DNA of 64,000 nucleotides from CAVSJR01 sp963728285 (GCA_963728285.1 CAVSJR010000001.1:620001-684000), one strand, 5' to 3'. Positions 8,889 to 19,053 are shown, counted from the stretch's first letter. Notes: generated by a model from the sequence alone, not told the origin. Program-made: numbers and translations.

Positions 8889-9233
8889 TCGGAGGCGTGA
8901 ACGGGTGACGGCGTCGCGATCGTCGAGCAGCCGCCCGCAGCAAGATCGTTACCCGCGCTTGAACCCGGCTCGGGCTTCGAAGCCCTCAGCCCCGTCACAG
9001 GCGATGGGCGAGGGCATGGACGCCCGCAATGGCTTACAGAGGATCGTGACGGTCGCCGGAATCGCCATGCGACCTCGCGTCTGAGAGTCCGATCTTCCGA
9101 TCGGAGGTTGCGCTTTGACCGTGACCCGTCTTAGGGTCGGTTGACCACCATGGCATCCCCCCACCTTCCTCGGCCGCCCCCTTTCCGGTGATCCTCCGAC
9201 CGCAACGACGACTGCAAGAAAGAGGGGAAGAAC
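8889..9233. other. Non-coding stretch with two small hairpins upstream of a secreted-protein gene
   Basis: No convincing gene is seen. Two short inverted repeats occur: TCCGATC-TTCC-GATCGGA at 9088-9105 and GACCC-GTCTTA-GGGTC at 9123-9138. Both lie in the presumed 5' untranslated region of the following secreted-protein gene, whose ribosome binding site AGAGGGGA lies just before its ATG. The hairpins could be leader structure or transcription-factor sites. No known riboswitch consensus is recognised. Confidence 0.4.
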
Positions 9234-9686
9234 ATGGCCAGAAAGCTCGCGGCATTTGGTGCGGTACTCGCGCTCGGCGCGATGATGTGGGGAACGACCT
9301 TGACCGGGGCATCCGCGGGAACGAGCGAGGAGCTCCAGTTTCGAGCAGTCACGAAGGAGGCAACGAACCTCGATCTGGGCGAAGAGGGCCTGAGCCTCGG
9401 CGACGAGTACGTCTTCCACGACGTGCTCAAGCAAAACGGAGAGAAGGTCGGCCACGACGGCGGCGTCTGCACCGTCACGACCGTGAAGGGACCGGAGCTG
9501 CAGTGTGTGGTCAGCCTTTCCCTGAGCGGCGGCCAGATCACGGTCCAGGGCCTCGCGAAGGAAGGCGAAGTCTTCGTGTTCGCGGTCACGGGCGGAACTG
9601 ATCAGTACCAGGGCGCGTCCGGTCAGGCTCGCGTCGTGGTCAAGTCCGACACGGTTGCACGAATCACGATCGACCTCGTCGCCTGA
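9234..9686 (+). CDS. Small secreted protein, allene-oxide-cyclase/dirigent-like barrel
   Basis: The 150-residue protein has a clear signal peptide (positive MARK, a hydrophobic core of about 18 residues, cleavage near GASAG). The mature part includes LGDEYVFHDVLKQNG, VCTVTTVKGPELQCVVSLSLSGGQI and GGTDQYQGASGQARV. The last motif is typical of the allene oxide cyclase/dirigent-like beta barrel found in many actinobacterial secreted proteins. Two cysteines about 20 residues apart could form a disulfide. The ribosome binding site GAGGGG precedes the ATG by seven bases, and a strong hairpin follows the stop, so it is probably a single-gene transcript. The physiological role of bacterial members is unknown. 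Confidence 0.8.
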   Translation: MARKLAAFGAVLALGAMMWGTTLTGASAGTSEELQFRAVTKEATNLDLGEEGLSLGDEYVFHDVLKQNGEKVGHDGGVCTVTTVKGPELQCVVSLSLSGGQITVQGLAKEGEVFVFAVTGGTDQYQGASGQARVVVKSDTVARITIDLVA

Positions 9687-9706
9687 TCCCTCCATCAGTC
9701 GGAGAC

Positions 9707-9738
9707 GAAAGGGGGCGGCTCTCGAGCCGCCCCCTTTC
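9707..9738 (+). terminator. Strong hairpin terminator
   Basis: A perfect 14-bp stem (GAAAGGGGGCGGCT and its complement) encloses a 4-base CTCG loop 21 bases after the stop of the secreted protein gene. No long T tract follows, which is common for terminators in GC-rich actinobacteria. It could act on either strand. Confidence 0.75.
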
Positions 9739-10055
9739 AGGTTCATCTGGCGCTCCACTTCCCTGAGCCATGGCGTCGCGAATGCCGGTCGCACCACTGT
9801 TCGTAGTCCGCCGTCTGCTCCGGCGCCTCGAGACCGATCCCCCCTCACTCGAAGCACGAGTCATGTGACTCACTGGCTCAGAGAGCTGCGGAGGTTCTCT
9901 ACAGCGAACGGACGGTCCTCGGGAGGCGCAACCGGCGGAGGATTGACTCGCGTTGGCGAGGGCCACTGGAGGAGCGACTGACGGGCGCCTGTTCGGGTCG
10001 TCGTGCTCCCGATTCTCTCGCTTCCTTGGGTCGGAAGCGCGTGAGGGGAGGTTTG
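9739..10055. other. Non-coding stretch, nothing recognised
   Basis: Between the terminator hairpin and the next small secreted protein no gene, RNA or repeat could be supported. The only landmark is the ribosome binding site GGGGAGG directly before the following ATG. Confidence 0.5.
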
Positions 10056-10478
10056 ATGAGACGCTTCATCGCGGTCGTTGTACTCGCTGTGGTTCTCATG
10101 CCGATGCGGGCGCAGGCTTCGCCACCGTGGTCCGTCTACAGCAAGTGCGTCCTCAACGACGACGGCAGCCGCGTTTCCCTCGTCGGCAAGGTTTGGGCGT
10201 ATGACTCTGAGGGCGTCGACGTTGTCTGGACGTATCGAAGCCGAACGGTGACTCCAACGGTGACGCAGTGGACGCGAGAGTCCGACTACCGGACATCAGC
10301 GGACAGGGATGGAGAGGAGTTCGTCTTCCGGTTCAGGGCGCTGCCGAAGCCGACCGCGAACATGGCCTTCCGCCTCACGGCGACGGTGATCCTCACCCGC
10401 TCGACCGATGAGTACAGGTACCGCGAACGAGTCGCATTGTTCGACAGTCGGGTCGGGATCGACGACACCTGCGACTAG
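10056..10478 (+). CDS. Small secreted protein of unknown function
   Basis: The 140-residue product starts MRRFIAVVVLAVVLMPMRAQA, a typical Sec signal peptide. The ATG is chosen because GGGGAGG lies six bases upstream; an in-frame start ten codons earlier would add a non-hydrophobic extension. The mature part is polar and beta-rich (VYSKCVLNDDGSRVSLVGKVW, VALFDSRVGIDDTCD), with a cysteine near each end that could form one disulfide. No family is recognised. It lies directly before tRNA-Ser, which is on the other strand. Confidence 0.65.
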   Translation: MRRFIAVVVLAVVLMPMRAQASPPWSVYSKCVLNDDGSRVSLVGKVWAYDSEGVDVVWTYRSRTVTPTVTQWTRESDYRTSADRDGEEFVFRFRALPKPTANMAFRLTATVILTRSTDEYRYRERVALFDSRVGIDDTCD

Positions 10479-10513
10479 GGTGGCAACCGCGCCGCATGCG
10501 AGCTCAGAGCGAG

Positions 10514-10600
10514 CGGGAGGAGGGGGATTCGAACCCCCGAGCGAGTCACCCCGCTAGCGGTTTTCAAGACCGCCGCCTTCGTCCGCTCGGCCATCCTCCC
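10514..10600 (-). tRNA. tRNA-Ser (anticodon TGA)
   Basis: Reading the minus strand, the acceptor arms GGGAGGA and TCCTCCC pair perfectly. The anticodon arm GCGGTCTTGAAAACCGC gives anticodon TGA. A long class II variable arm (AGCGGGGTGACTCGCT) follows, and the T arm is GGGGG-TTCGAAT-CCCCC. The discriminator base is G and CCA is not encoded. The long variable arm and the TGA anticodon identify serine. Confidence 0.95.
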
Positions 10601-10782
10601 GCAGGCAGCCTACCTGCCGTTTTGCATGTCGAATCGCAGGCGCTTCAGGTACCGGGTACCGAACGGGTTCCGAACTGCTACCGAAGATCACCTAGGGACC
10701 AGGAAGAGGCGAGAACCCAATGGGACATGCGCCTCCAAGCAGGTCGGTCGATCTGGGCGCCCGACCCGGGACGTGCGCGAGA

Positions 10783-11399
10783 ATGGCGTTCGTGACCAAA
10801 CATCAAGCCCCAGCGTCGACGTGGCAGTCGGGCGAGGTGGTCGTCCGGCGCGAGGTGTTGAACGACGGGCGCGTCTGGCTCGAACTGCCGGTCATCGTCG
10901 TGCAGGACGATCCCGGCTTGCTCGCCACCTACATCGCTGAAGGCGCACCTCTTCGGTTTCCCCCCGGCGATTGGCCCACAGCGGACGGTCGCCACCCCTG
11001 GCACAAACACGCCTCATGGGAGTCCCATGGAGTCTTGATGCTGCAGCGCCCCGGCGAGGCGTACGCGGTTTGGGTCTTCTGGTCGGGACCGAACCGCGAC
11101 TTCGCCGGTTGGTAGTCAATCTCCAGGAGCCGTTCCGACGGACTGCGACCGGCTACGACACTCAGGACCTGGAGCTCGACATCGTGGTGTCGGTCGATGG
11201 GTCGTGGCGCTTGAAGGACGACGAGGTCTTGGAGCAGCGCGTGCGCGAGGGACGGTTTACACGCGACCAGGTGGCCGAGGTGCGGGCGGAAGCAAGGCGC
11301 GTCACCGACGACATCGATGCGGGGCGGAAGTGGTGGTCGGACGACTGGGCACGATGGCGCCCAGACTCGAAATGGCCGAAGCCAGCGTTCCCTACCTGA
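10783..11399 (+). CDS. DUF402 family protein, frameshifted
   Basis: The reconstructed product is about 205 residues. It reads as a DUF402 protein: HKHASWESHGVLMLQRPGEAYAVWVFW, then the core DFAGWYVNLQEPFRRTATGYDTQDLELDIVV, then a helical tail with RVREGRFTRDQVAEVRAEA. DUF402 barrels occur in nucleotide and nucleoside-diphosphate phosphatases and associated proteins; several members hydrolyse nucleotide phosphates, but the substrate here is unknown. The frame breaks at about 11112: TGGTAGTCAAT is one base short of TGGTA(C)GTCAAT, which turns a Tyr codon into a stop. The context suggests a single-base deletion error rather than decay. Confidence 0.7.
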
Positions 11400-11496
11400 T
11401 CGGTCGGCTCCCCTTGAGCACATCGCTTCCTGGAAACCGACAAACGCCGTCCGGCCGCGGCGCCCGATCTCCCGACCATGGACGAGGAGACCCCGA

Positions 11497-14400
11497 ATGA
11501 GCTCGGAGGACCGTCCCGACATCGCCGGCTCACAGCTCGGACTCGAGTCGTTCGGCCGTCGCGCAACACCGAACGAACGAGAAGCCCCGGCCAAAGGTCC
11601 GTTGCGCCGTATGGTCCTTCCCGAGCGACCATTCCGACCGGTACTCTCATGCGTCATGAAGTGGCGTCCCCCCAGGAAGATCGGCTCCGTCGAGAGCCTC
11701 GATATCGACTTCCGCGCGCTCGTCGAACACATCCCGCCGGTCACGTACGTCGCGGCATCCGGGCCCGAATGGATCGTCCTGCACATCAGCCCACAGGTTG
11801 AGCCGCTCCTCGGATATCCACCGCGGGAGTTCACGGCGCGTTCCCGCCTGTGGATCAGCCTCCTTCATCCCGACGATCGCGACTGGGTGCTCGAGCGGGA
11901 CGCGGAGTCCCAACGCACGCTCGAGCCGTGGGACGAGGAGTACCGGATGGTCACGCGGGACGGCCGGGTCATCTGGGTGCGCGACCAGGCGACGCCCGTC
12001 GTCGACAGCGACGGTACCTTGGTTTTCTGGCAGGGCGTGCTCTCCGACATCTCCGCGGCGAAGCTCGCGGTGGAGGCGGTACGCGGCTCGGAGCAGCGCT
12101 ATCGAGCACTCGTGGAACAGGTGCCCGCGGTCGTCTATCTCTGCACCAACGATTCCGTCCCGGAGATGCTCTACATCGCCCCACAGGTCCACGCCTTGAC
12201 CGGCTATGGACCCGAGGAGCTTCACGACCCCTTGATCTGGAGGACCATGACCCATCCCGACGATCTCCCGAACGTCTCCGAGACATGGGCTACGGGAGTG
12301 CGGGATGACACGGTCGTGGACCGGGAGTATCGGATCATCGGGCGCGACGGCCGGCAGACGTGGGTGCGCGACCAGAACATCCCGATCCGCGACGAGGCGG
12401 GCGCCGTCCGGTATCGGCAGGGCGTGATGCAGGAGATCACGGATCGCAAGCTGTGGGAGGAGAGCCTGCGTGAATCCGAGGAGCGCTATCGAGCGCTCAT
12501 CGAGCAGGTCCCCGCCATCGTGTACATCTCCTCCAACGAGGCACGTCCCCGCACCCTCTACGTGAGCCCACAGGTGCAGCGGCTCCTCGCCTTCGATCCG
12601 AGGGATCTCATCGAGGATCGGGACCTGTGGTTGAACAGCGTGCATCCCGATGATCGCGGCCTCTTCTTCGAGCTCTGGGAGTGCTCCTTCGAGACGGGCG
12701 AGCCGTTCGAGGGCGAATACCGGGTGATCACCCCCGACGGTCGAGAGATGTGGGTCCAGGACAGGACGGTCCTCATCCGAGACGACCACGGCCAGCCGCT
12801 CGCGTGGCAGGGAGTCATTCACGACGTCACGGTGGAGAAGCAGGCCGAGCGACAGCTTCAAGCCGCCGCCGCGAAGTATCGGGCGCTCGTCGAGAACATT
12901 CCCGCGGTCGTCTACGAGGTGGCGCCCGACGGCGACGGGACGACGCTCTACGTCAGCCCGCAGGTCGAGCGCCTCCTCGGCTATCGGCGGGAGGAGTGGC
13001 TGCAACAGCCCGACATCTGGATGGAGCTGCTGCACACCGACGACCGGGAGCAGACGCTCGCCGCCTACGACCTCCACAACGAGACCGGCGAGCCCTGGAG
13101 CCGCGAATATCGCCTCATCGCCAGCGACGGCAGGGCCGTCTGGTTCCGGGACGAGGCCACGCTCGCGCGAGACGCGAACGGCCAACCGCTCACGTGGCAG
13201 GGCGTCAGGATGGACATCACCGCCCAGAAGCGAGCCGAGGAAGCGCTGCGTTCGGCCCACGACGACCTGGAGCAGCGCGTGCGGGATCGAACGCAGGAGC
13301 TGGAGGACGCGAACGAGCTCATGATGCTCGAGGTCCTCGAGCGCCGGCGCGCCGAGGCGGCGCTCCGCGATGCGGAGGAGAAGTACCGGTTGCTCGTCGA
13401 GCGCCTGCCCGCCGTGAGCTACATCTGGGACCTCAATCCGCCCAACGAGCCCTGGGTGCCCTATACCAGCCCGCAGATCGAGGCACTCCTCGGCTACACC
13501 GTCGAGGAGTGGAATTCACACCGACCTTCTGGCTCGAGTGCGTGCATCCGGACGACCGCGACCGCGTCTTGGCCGCGGCGAGGGGTCGGAGACGACGGGC
13601 ACCCCTACAGCATCGAGTATCGCTTCCTCGCCAAGGACGGGCGGGTGGTCTGGGTGGTGGACGAAGCGAGGATGGAGCGCCACACGAGGGACGGTCGCCC
13701 ACGGACCATGCAGGGGCTGATGGTCGACATCACCGAGCGCAAGGAGGCCGAGGAGCGGCTGCGGAGGGCGGAGGCCCGGGCCCTGATGATGGCCGAGCAG
13801 CTTCCCGGCGATCACCTATCTCTGGGACCCCGGCACGCCGCCCGGAGGCGACCCGCGGAGCTACTACGTGAGCCCGCAGATCGAGGACATCCTCGGCTAC
13901 ACGCAAGAGGAATGGATGGCCGACCCGGACATCTGGCGGGACTGCCTGCACCCCGACGATCGCGAGGCGATCGATGCGGTGCCGTACTGGGGCCGTCTCC
14001 CCGGCGGTCAGTGGTCCCACGAGTACCGGCTCATCGCGAAGGACGGGCGCGTCGTGTGGATCCGGGACTCGGGCCGCGCGATCGCGCCCGAGGACGACGG
14101 CAGCCACCCCGCCCTCAACGGCATCATGGTCGACATCACGGCCGAGAAGAAGAACGAGGAGCGGGTCCGCGTCGCCGAGGAGCGATATCGGACCTTGGTC
14201 GAGCAGATCCCCGCGATCACCTACATCGATGCCCTGGAGGGAGTCGATCCGGCGCGCGGCCACACCGTCTTCGTGAGTCCACAGGTCGAGGACATCCTCG
14301 GCTACACCCCCGAGGAACTGATTGCCGAGCCGGACCACATGGAGCGCCTGCTCCATCCCGACGATCTCGACCACTACCGGGCGGCCGAGATCGCCTCGAC

Positions 14401-14629
14401 GGACGGAACGCCATTCAACGTGGAGTTCCGGGTCATGGCGAGCGACGGGCGATTCGTGTGGCTGCACAGCCAGGCCGTGCTGGTCCGCGACGAGGAGGGC
14501 CGGCCCCGCTTCTGGCACGGCATCGCGCTCGACATCACCGAGCGCAAACGGGCTGAGGATGAACTGCGAGACATCGAGGCGAAGTTCCGCGCGATCGTGG
14601 AGCGCACGGAGCTCGACCGGGAGACCTGA
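11497..14629 (+). CDS. Tandem PAS-domain protein without output domain, frameshifted
   Basis: The product is a chain of seven PAS_3-type sensory domains of about 125-130 residues each. They begin near positions 11725, 12103, 12490, 12880, 13387, 13785 and 14188. Each repeats the pattern ALVEQxPAxxY, YVSPQVxxLLGY, HPDDR, EYRxxxxDGRxxWVRD and WQGVxxDITxxK. A coiled coil with EQRVRDRTQELEDANEL separates domains 4 and 5. The chain stops at the beginning of what would be an eighth domain (AKFRAIVERTELDRET), with no kinase, cyclase or phosphatase module. Frame breaks occur near 13513 and 13590 (compensating) and at 13806 (extra G). The start ATG has GAGGAG seven bases upstream. An internal ATG at 11656 is possible. 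Confidence 0.75.
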
Positions 14630-14647
14630 GGACCGCGCAGTCCCGAC

Positions 14648-15919
14648 CTACGCCGCCCCGCGCGGTTCGAGCACTCTCGCGGCCTCGGGCAGATAGGGCC
14701 ACAGCGCCTTGGGCACCTCGACCGACCCGTCCGCTCGCTGGTGGTTCTCCAGGATCGCGATGATGGTGCGTCCGATCGCGGTCGCGGTCCCGTTGAGGGT
14801 ATGCACGACGACGTTCCCCTCCGACGTGCGCATGCGCGTCTGGAGCCTCCGCGCCTGATAGTCGGTGCAGTTCGAGCACAGGTCATCTCGCGGTATTCCC
14901 CTGCCCCGGCAGCCAGGCCTCGATGTCGTACTTCTTCGCGGCCGGGGCGCCGAGGTCGCCCACCGCGATGTTCACGACGCGGTAGGGCACGTCGAGGTTG
15001 GCGAGGATCTCCTCCTCGACGGAGAGCAGGAACTCGTGCTCCTCCCAAGACGCCTCCGGCCGCGTGAAGCTGAACATCTCGACCTTGTCGAACTGGTGGA
15101 CGCGAAACATCCCGCCCAGGTCCTTGCCGTAGGATCCCGCCTCGCGCCGAAAGCACGTCGAGAAGCCCGCGTAGCGGATGGGGAGATCGGCCTCATCCAC
15201 GATCTCCCCCATGTGGTAGGCGGCGAGGGGAACCTCGGACGTTCCCACGAGATACAGGTCGTCCTCCCTCGTGACGTAGATGTTCGCCGCATCGGTCGGC
15301 AGGAACCCCGTCCCGTACATCGCCTCCTCGCGGACGAGCACCGGCGGGGCAACCGGCGTGAAGCCCCTCTCCACCAGGATGTCGAGCGCGTGGCGAACGA
15401 GCGCGAACTCGACGTAGACGAGATCGCCCAGGAGATAGACGAACCTCGAGCCGCTGGTCCTCGCACCGCGTTCGGTGTCGAGCATGCCGAGCAGCTCCCC
15501 GATGGCCGCGTGGTCCCGCGGCGCGAAGTCGAAGGATGCGGGCTCGCCGACGCGCTTTACCTCCTCGGCATCCTCCTCGGTGAGGCCGTCCGGCGCGGAC
15601 TCGTCCGGGACGTTGGGCGTTGGGCCAGCAGTTCCTCCAGCTCGGCGTTCACGTCGGCGAGCTCCGGCTCGATCGCCTTCAGCTGGGACGAGACCTTCCC
15701 GACGTCCGTGATCAGCCGCTGCTTGTCCTCGCCCCCTGCCGCCCCGATGGCCTTGGATGCGCGGTTCTGCTCGGCCCGCAGCTCCTCGACGCGCGTCGTG
15801 AGCGACCACCTTCGCTCGTCGAGCGCGAGGAGCTCGTCGACGGCCCCGGCCAGGCCGCGACGGGCCAGGCCCGTACGAAACGGCTCGGGGTCTTCACGGA
15901 TCGCCTTCAGATCGAGCAT
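14648..15919 (-). CDS. serS: Seryl-tRNA synthetase, frameshifted
   Basis: The reconstructed enzyme charges tRNA-Ser. It has the N-terminal tRNA-binding coiled coil ([20 protein letters not shown] to about residue 100). The class II catalytic core follows with the serine-binding loop [11 protein letters not shown], motif 2 [21 protein letters not shown] and motif 3 [19 protein letters not shown]. Three single-base deletions break it: near 15620 (before PNVPDESAP), near 14895 (G run before EYREMT) and near 14882 (before [10 protein letters not shown]). Every catalytic segment is intact and the gene is essential and normally single copy, so sequence error is by far the likeliest cause. Confidence 0.9.
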
Positions 15920-15943
15920 GCGTGTCCCGGGCTGGACGGCGCG

Positions 15944-16345
15944 TTACGGAACCTTGACCTGCTCGCCGCGCGCGTCGGTGGTCTTCGAAGGAACGTGCGC
16001 CTGCGCGGACTGTCCGGGCTGCTTCTCCATGATGCTCTGGCCGTCGAAGCTCCCGCCCTCCTCGATGACCAGGCTCTTGGACGTGATGTTGCCCTCGATG
16101 CGCCCCCCGCGCTTCAATTCCGCGCGTCCGCTGACGTTGAGGTTTCCTCGGAAGCGGCCGGCGATCGAGACGCTCTTCGCCCGGATGTCGGCCTCGACCT
16201 GGCTCTGCTGCGTCAGGAGGACGTCGCCGTCCGCGTTGATCTGACCCTTGACCTGGCCGTCGATGCGCAACGACCCGGCCGACACGATCGTTCCCTCGAG
16301 CCGGGCACCCTGCCCGACGACGGTCACCTCACCACTCTCAGCCAT
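15944..16345 (-). CDS. Bactofilin-family polymer-forming protein
   Basis: The 133-residue protein has the repetitive bactofilin (DUF583) beta-helix pattern. VVGQGARLEGTIVSAGSLRIDG begins it, followed by ADIRAKSVSIAGRFRGNLNV and GGRIEGNITSKSLVIEEGGSF. Bactofilins form non-nucleotide filaments on the cytoplasmic face of the membrane and scaffold cell-shape or wall enzymes. The disordered tail (EKQPGQSAQAHVPSKTTDARG) is typical. GAGGAG precedes the ATG. It lies in a minus-strand run between a DUF4446 gene and serS. Confidence 0.85.
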   Translation of the reverse strand: MAESGEVTVVGQGARLEGTIVSAGSLRIDGQVKGQINADGDVLLTQQSQVEADIRAKSVSIAGRFRGNLNVSGRAELKRGGRIEGNITSKSLVIEEGGSFDGQSIMEKQPGQSAQAHVPSKTTDARGEQVKVP

Positions 16346-16419
16346 CCGTCGCTCCTCTCGTCTGCTCGGCACGACCTCTCGCTGCGTCTCGCTCTCGGCG
16401 ACGTCGTCGCGTTTCCAGA

Positions 16420-16917
16420 TCATGTGGCCTTCACCACCTCCCGAGACTCCGCGAGCGCTTGCCGGATCGCCTCTTCCTCCTCGTTCGAGAGGTTATAGGC
16501 ACTCACGCCCTCGGCGATAGGCTTGGCGTACACGCGCGTGTCCTGGCGTCCGTTGATCGAGGTCAGCACCACGCCGTCGGCGTGGTCGTCGAGGAGCGCG
16601 CAGGAGAACGACAGCCGACCGCCCACGTCCTCGAAGGCGTCGTAGCGCAGCAGGCCGACGTGCCGCACCGTCGAGCCGATGAGCCCTTCCTGACGCTTGT
16701 CGGTGCCATTGAGCACCCGTACGGCGTGCTCGAGGCGCTGAATGGAGTGCCGATGCTCCTCGAAGATCCCCCGAATGACCGGATCGAGCCCGATGGGGTC
16801 GACGGGCTCCTTTCGGCGGCTGCGACGTGCCACCATCACCAGCCCAATCAACAACAGAAGGTTCAGCCCGAGGCTCGCCAGCACGAGGATCGTGAGCGTG
16901 TCGTTGGGTAGGTTCAT
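16420..16917 (-). CDS. DUF4446 family membrane-anchored protein
   Basis: The 165-residue product starts with a single hydrophobic helix (TLTILVLASLGLNLLLLIGLVMVARRSRRK). A short helical linker follows, then the conserved domain RHVGLLRYDAFEDVGGRLSFSCALLDDHADGVVLTSINGR, which matches the DUF4446 family. The tail AYNLSNEEEEAIRQAL also fits. Function is unknown. The family appears widely in Gram-positive bacteria, often near replication or cell-envelope genes. It is divergent from larB across 78 bases and precedes the bactofilin gene on the same strand. Confidence 0.75.
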   Translation of the reverse strand: MNLPNDTLTILVLASLGLNLLLLIGLVMVARRSRRKEPVDPIGLDPVIRGIFEEHRHSIQRLEHAVRVLNGTDKRQEGLIGSTVRHVGLLRYDAFEDVGGRLSFSCALLDDHADGVVLTSINGRQDTRVYAKPIAEGVSAYNLSNEEEEAIRQALAESREVVKAT

Positions 16918-16995
16918 CGACCCTCGTCTCTCGCACCTCGGAAACGGCCATTGACCTGCGAATTCATCGGGGGTGCGCAGGTGCGGAAGTATACA

Positions 16996-17842
16996 ATGAC
17001 CGATCTCGTGGACGAACGCACGCTCGCCGAGCTCCTGCACGACGTCGCCAGCGGCCGCCTCAGCGTGGAACACGCCGTCGAGGAGCTGCGCGACCTGCCG
17101 TATCAGCAGCTGGAGGACGCGAAGATCGACCATCACCGCGAGCTTCGGACCGGCGTGGCCGAGGCCGTCTTCGCGCCCGGCAAGACGGTGACGCAGGTGC
17201 TCGAGGCCGCGACGGCCCTGGCGGAGCGATCACGAGGAGCGGTGCTGATCACCCGCGCGTCTCGGGCTCAGGCGGACGCCGTTCGCGACCGGCACCCTGA
17301 CGCGGTGTTTCACGAGCGCTCCGGCCTCGTCGTGGTGCGGTCCGCCGAGGACTCGCCGGCCCGAACCGAGAGACCGCGGCGTCGTCTGCGTCGTCACCGC
17401 GGGGACCTCCGATCTCCCCGTGGCCGAGGAGGCCGCTCGCACCGCCGAGGCCCTCGGCCTCCGGGTCGTGGAGTTCGTCGACGTCGGCGTCGCGGGGGTC
17501 CATCGCGTCCTCGAGCATCGCGCCGCCCTCGAGGACGCCGACTGCCTCGTCGTCGTCGCCGGCATGGAGGGAGCCCTCGCCTCGGTCGTCGCGGGGCTCA
17601 GGTCGCGGCCGGTGGTCGCGGTGCCCACGAGCGTCGGCTACGGCGCGTCGTTCGAGGGGCTCGCGGCGCTGCTCGGCATGCTCTCGTCTGCGCCCCGGGC
17701 ATCGCGGTCGTGAACATCGACAACGGGTTCGGCGCCGCCCAGGTCGCGTATCGGATCGCGACAGCGGGCCGCGGCCTCCACGCTGGCGTCCCGAGACGCC
17801 GCGGCCGGGCTCGGCAGGCCCTCCGCCGCGGTCGAGGCCTGA
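16996..17842 (+). CDS. larB: Pyridinium-3,5-biscarboxylic acid mononucleotide synthase LarB, frameshifted
   Basis: LarB carboxylates nicotinic acid adenine dinucleotide and splits the pyrophosphate, the first step to the nickel-pincer nucleotide cofactor. The N-terminal half ([38 protein letters not shown]) is followed by the PurE-like core: [65 protein letters not shown] and [11 protein letters not shown]. Breaks lie near 17370 (one extra base) and 17690 (one missing base). Near 17765 a third break probably gives the stop that overlaps larC as TGATG. The promoter-like TATACAAT overlaps the proposed start, so translation from GTG at 17008 on a leaderless mRNA is possible. Confidence 0.8.
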
Positions 17843-19039
17843 TGCGCCTCCTGTACTTCGATTGCATCGGGGGGATCTCCGGGGATATGGCGCTCGGCGC
17901 GCTCGTCGATGCCGGCGCGGATCCAGAGGAGGTGAGGTCGGTCCTCGCGTCGCTTCCACTCGAGCCGTTCTCCGTCGAGTTCGAGGAGACCGAGTCGGGA
18001 GGGATCCGCGCAACACGGGCGCGGGTGCGATGTGAGGCGACGGGAGTGATCCGCACGTTCGCCAGCATCCGGCAGCTGCTCGATGAGGCGACCCTCCCGG
18101 ACGCCGCGCGAGAGCTGTCGCAGCGCATGTTCCACCGGCTCGCCGTCGCCGAGGCCGCCGTCCACGGGCGCGACGTCGAGCAGGTCACGTTCCACGAGGT
18201 CGGCGCCGTCGACTCCGTCGTCGACATCGCCGGAACGGCGCTCGCCATCACGATGCTCGGCGTGGACCGGTCGTTCGCCTCGCCGGTTCCGACCGGGATG
18301 GGGATGATGCGCAGCGAGCACGGGGCGATGCCGATCCCCGCGCCCGCCGTCGTTGAGCTCCTGCGCGGAGCTCCGTTGTTCTCGAAGGGCGTTCCCGGTC
18401 GAGCTGACCACCCCGACCGGTGCCGCGATCCTCGCGACCGTGGCCGAGGGCTACGGCGAGCTCCCGCCGATGCACATCGAGGCCGTCGGCTACGGAGCCG
18501 GCGAGCGAAGCCTCGAGTTCCCCAACGTGCTGCGAGTGCTCATCGGGGAGGCCGCGGACGCGAAGCTCGAATCCACCGATGCGGACGGGGCGAGCCGCGA
18601 GGTCGTGCTGGAGACCAACGTCGACGATCTCAATCCCGAGCTGTACGCGTACGTGCTCGAGCGTCTCTTCGACGAGGGCGCCCAGGACGCATGGCTGACG
18701 CCCATCCTGATGAAGAAGGGGCGGCCGGCCGTGGCCGTCTCGGTCCTGTGCTCGGCGCGGCAGCAGGACGCGATGCGGGAGGTGCTGTACCGGGAGACGG
18801 GGACGCTCGGCGTTCGGGCGAGCGTCGTCGACAAGCGGATGCTTGAGCGCACGGTCCTCGATGTGACCACCGCATGGGGCTCCGTGCGCGTGAAGGTCGG
18901 ATTCCTCGACGGCCGGGCCGTGACGCTCTCGCCGGAGTACGAGGATTGTGCCCGGGCGGCACGCGCAAGCGGAGTGGCGGTGCGGAAGATCTACGAGGAA
19001 GCGGGGAGGGAGGCGCGGGCGCAGCTCGACGCCCCCTGA
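17842..19039 (+). CDS. larC: Nickel-pincer cofactor biosynthesis protein LarC, frameshifted
   Basis: LarC is the CTP-dependent cyclometallase that inserts nickel into the pincer nucleotide used by lactate racemase and relatives. The N-terminus LLYFDCIGGISGDMALGALVDAG, then VTFHEVGAVDSVVDIAG, GMGMMRSEHGAMPIPAPAVVELL and VELTTPTGAAILATVAEGYG are family hallmarks. The C-terminal half contains VLETNVDDLNPELYAYVLERLF and TPILMKKGRPA. The frame changes near 18395, where removing one C from TTCCCGGTC joins KGVPVELTTPTG and gives 398 residues. The LarC gene of Lactiplantibacillus plantarum uses a programmed frameshift, so this site deserves attention, but sequence error is likelier here. larE is not in the window. 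Confidence 0.85.
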
Positions 19040-19053
19040 TCATGGACGAGCGC

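Noticed and set aside
8949..9857. 302-codon minus-strand frame across the secreted barrel-protein gene
   Set aside because: The plus strand has a signal peptide, a ribosome binding site and a terminator; the minus frame has no family pattern.
10500..10620. tRNA-Ser as an integration site
   Set aside because: The 3' end of the tRNA is not duplicated nearby and no mobility gene is present.
11647..13260. 537-codon frame antisense to the PAS gene
   Set aside because: The plus-strand frame carries clear repeated PAS motifs; the antisense frame reflects the repeat structure and high GC, with no family pattern or ribosome binding site.
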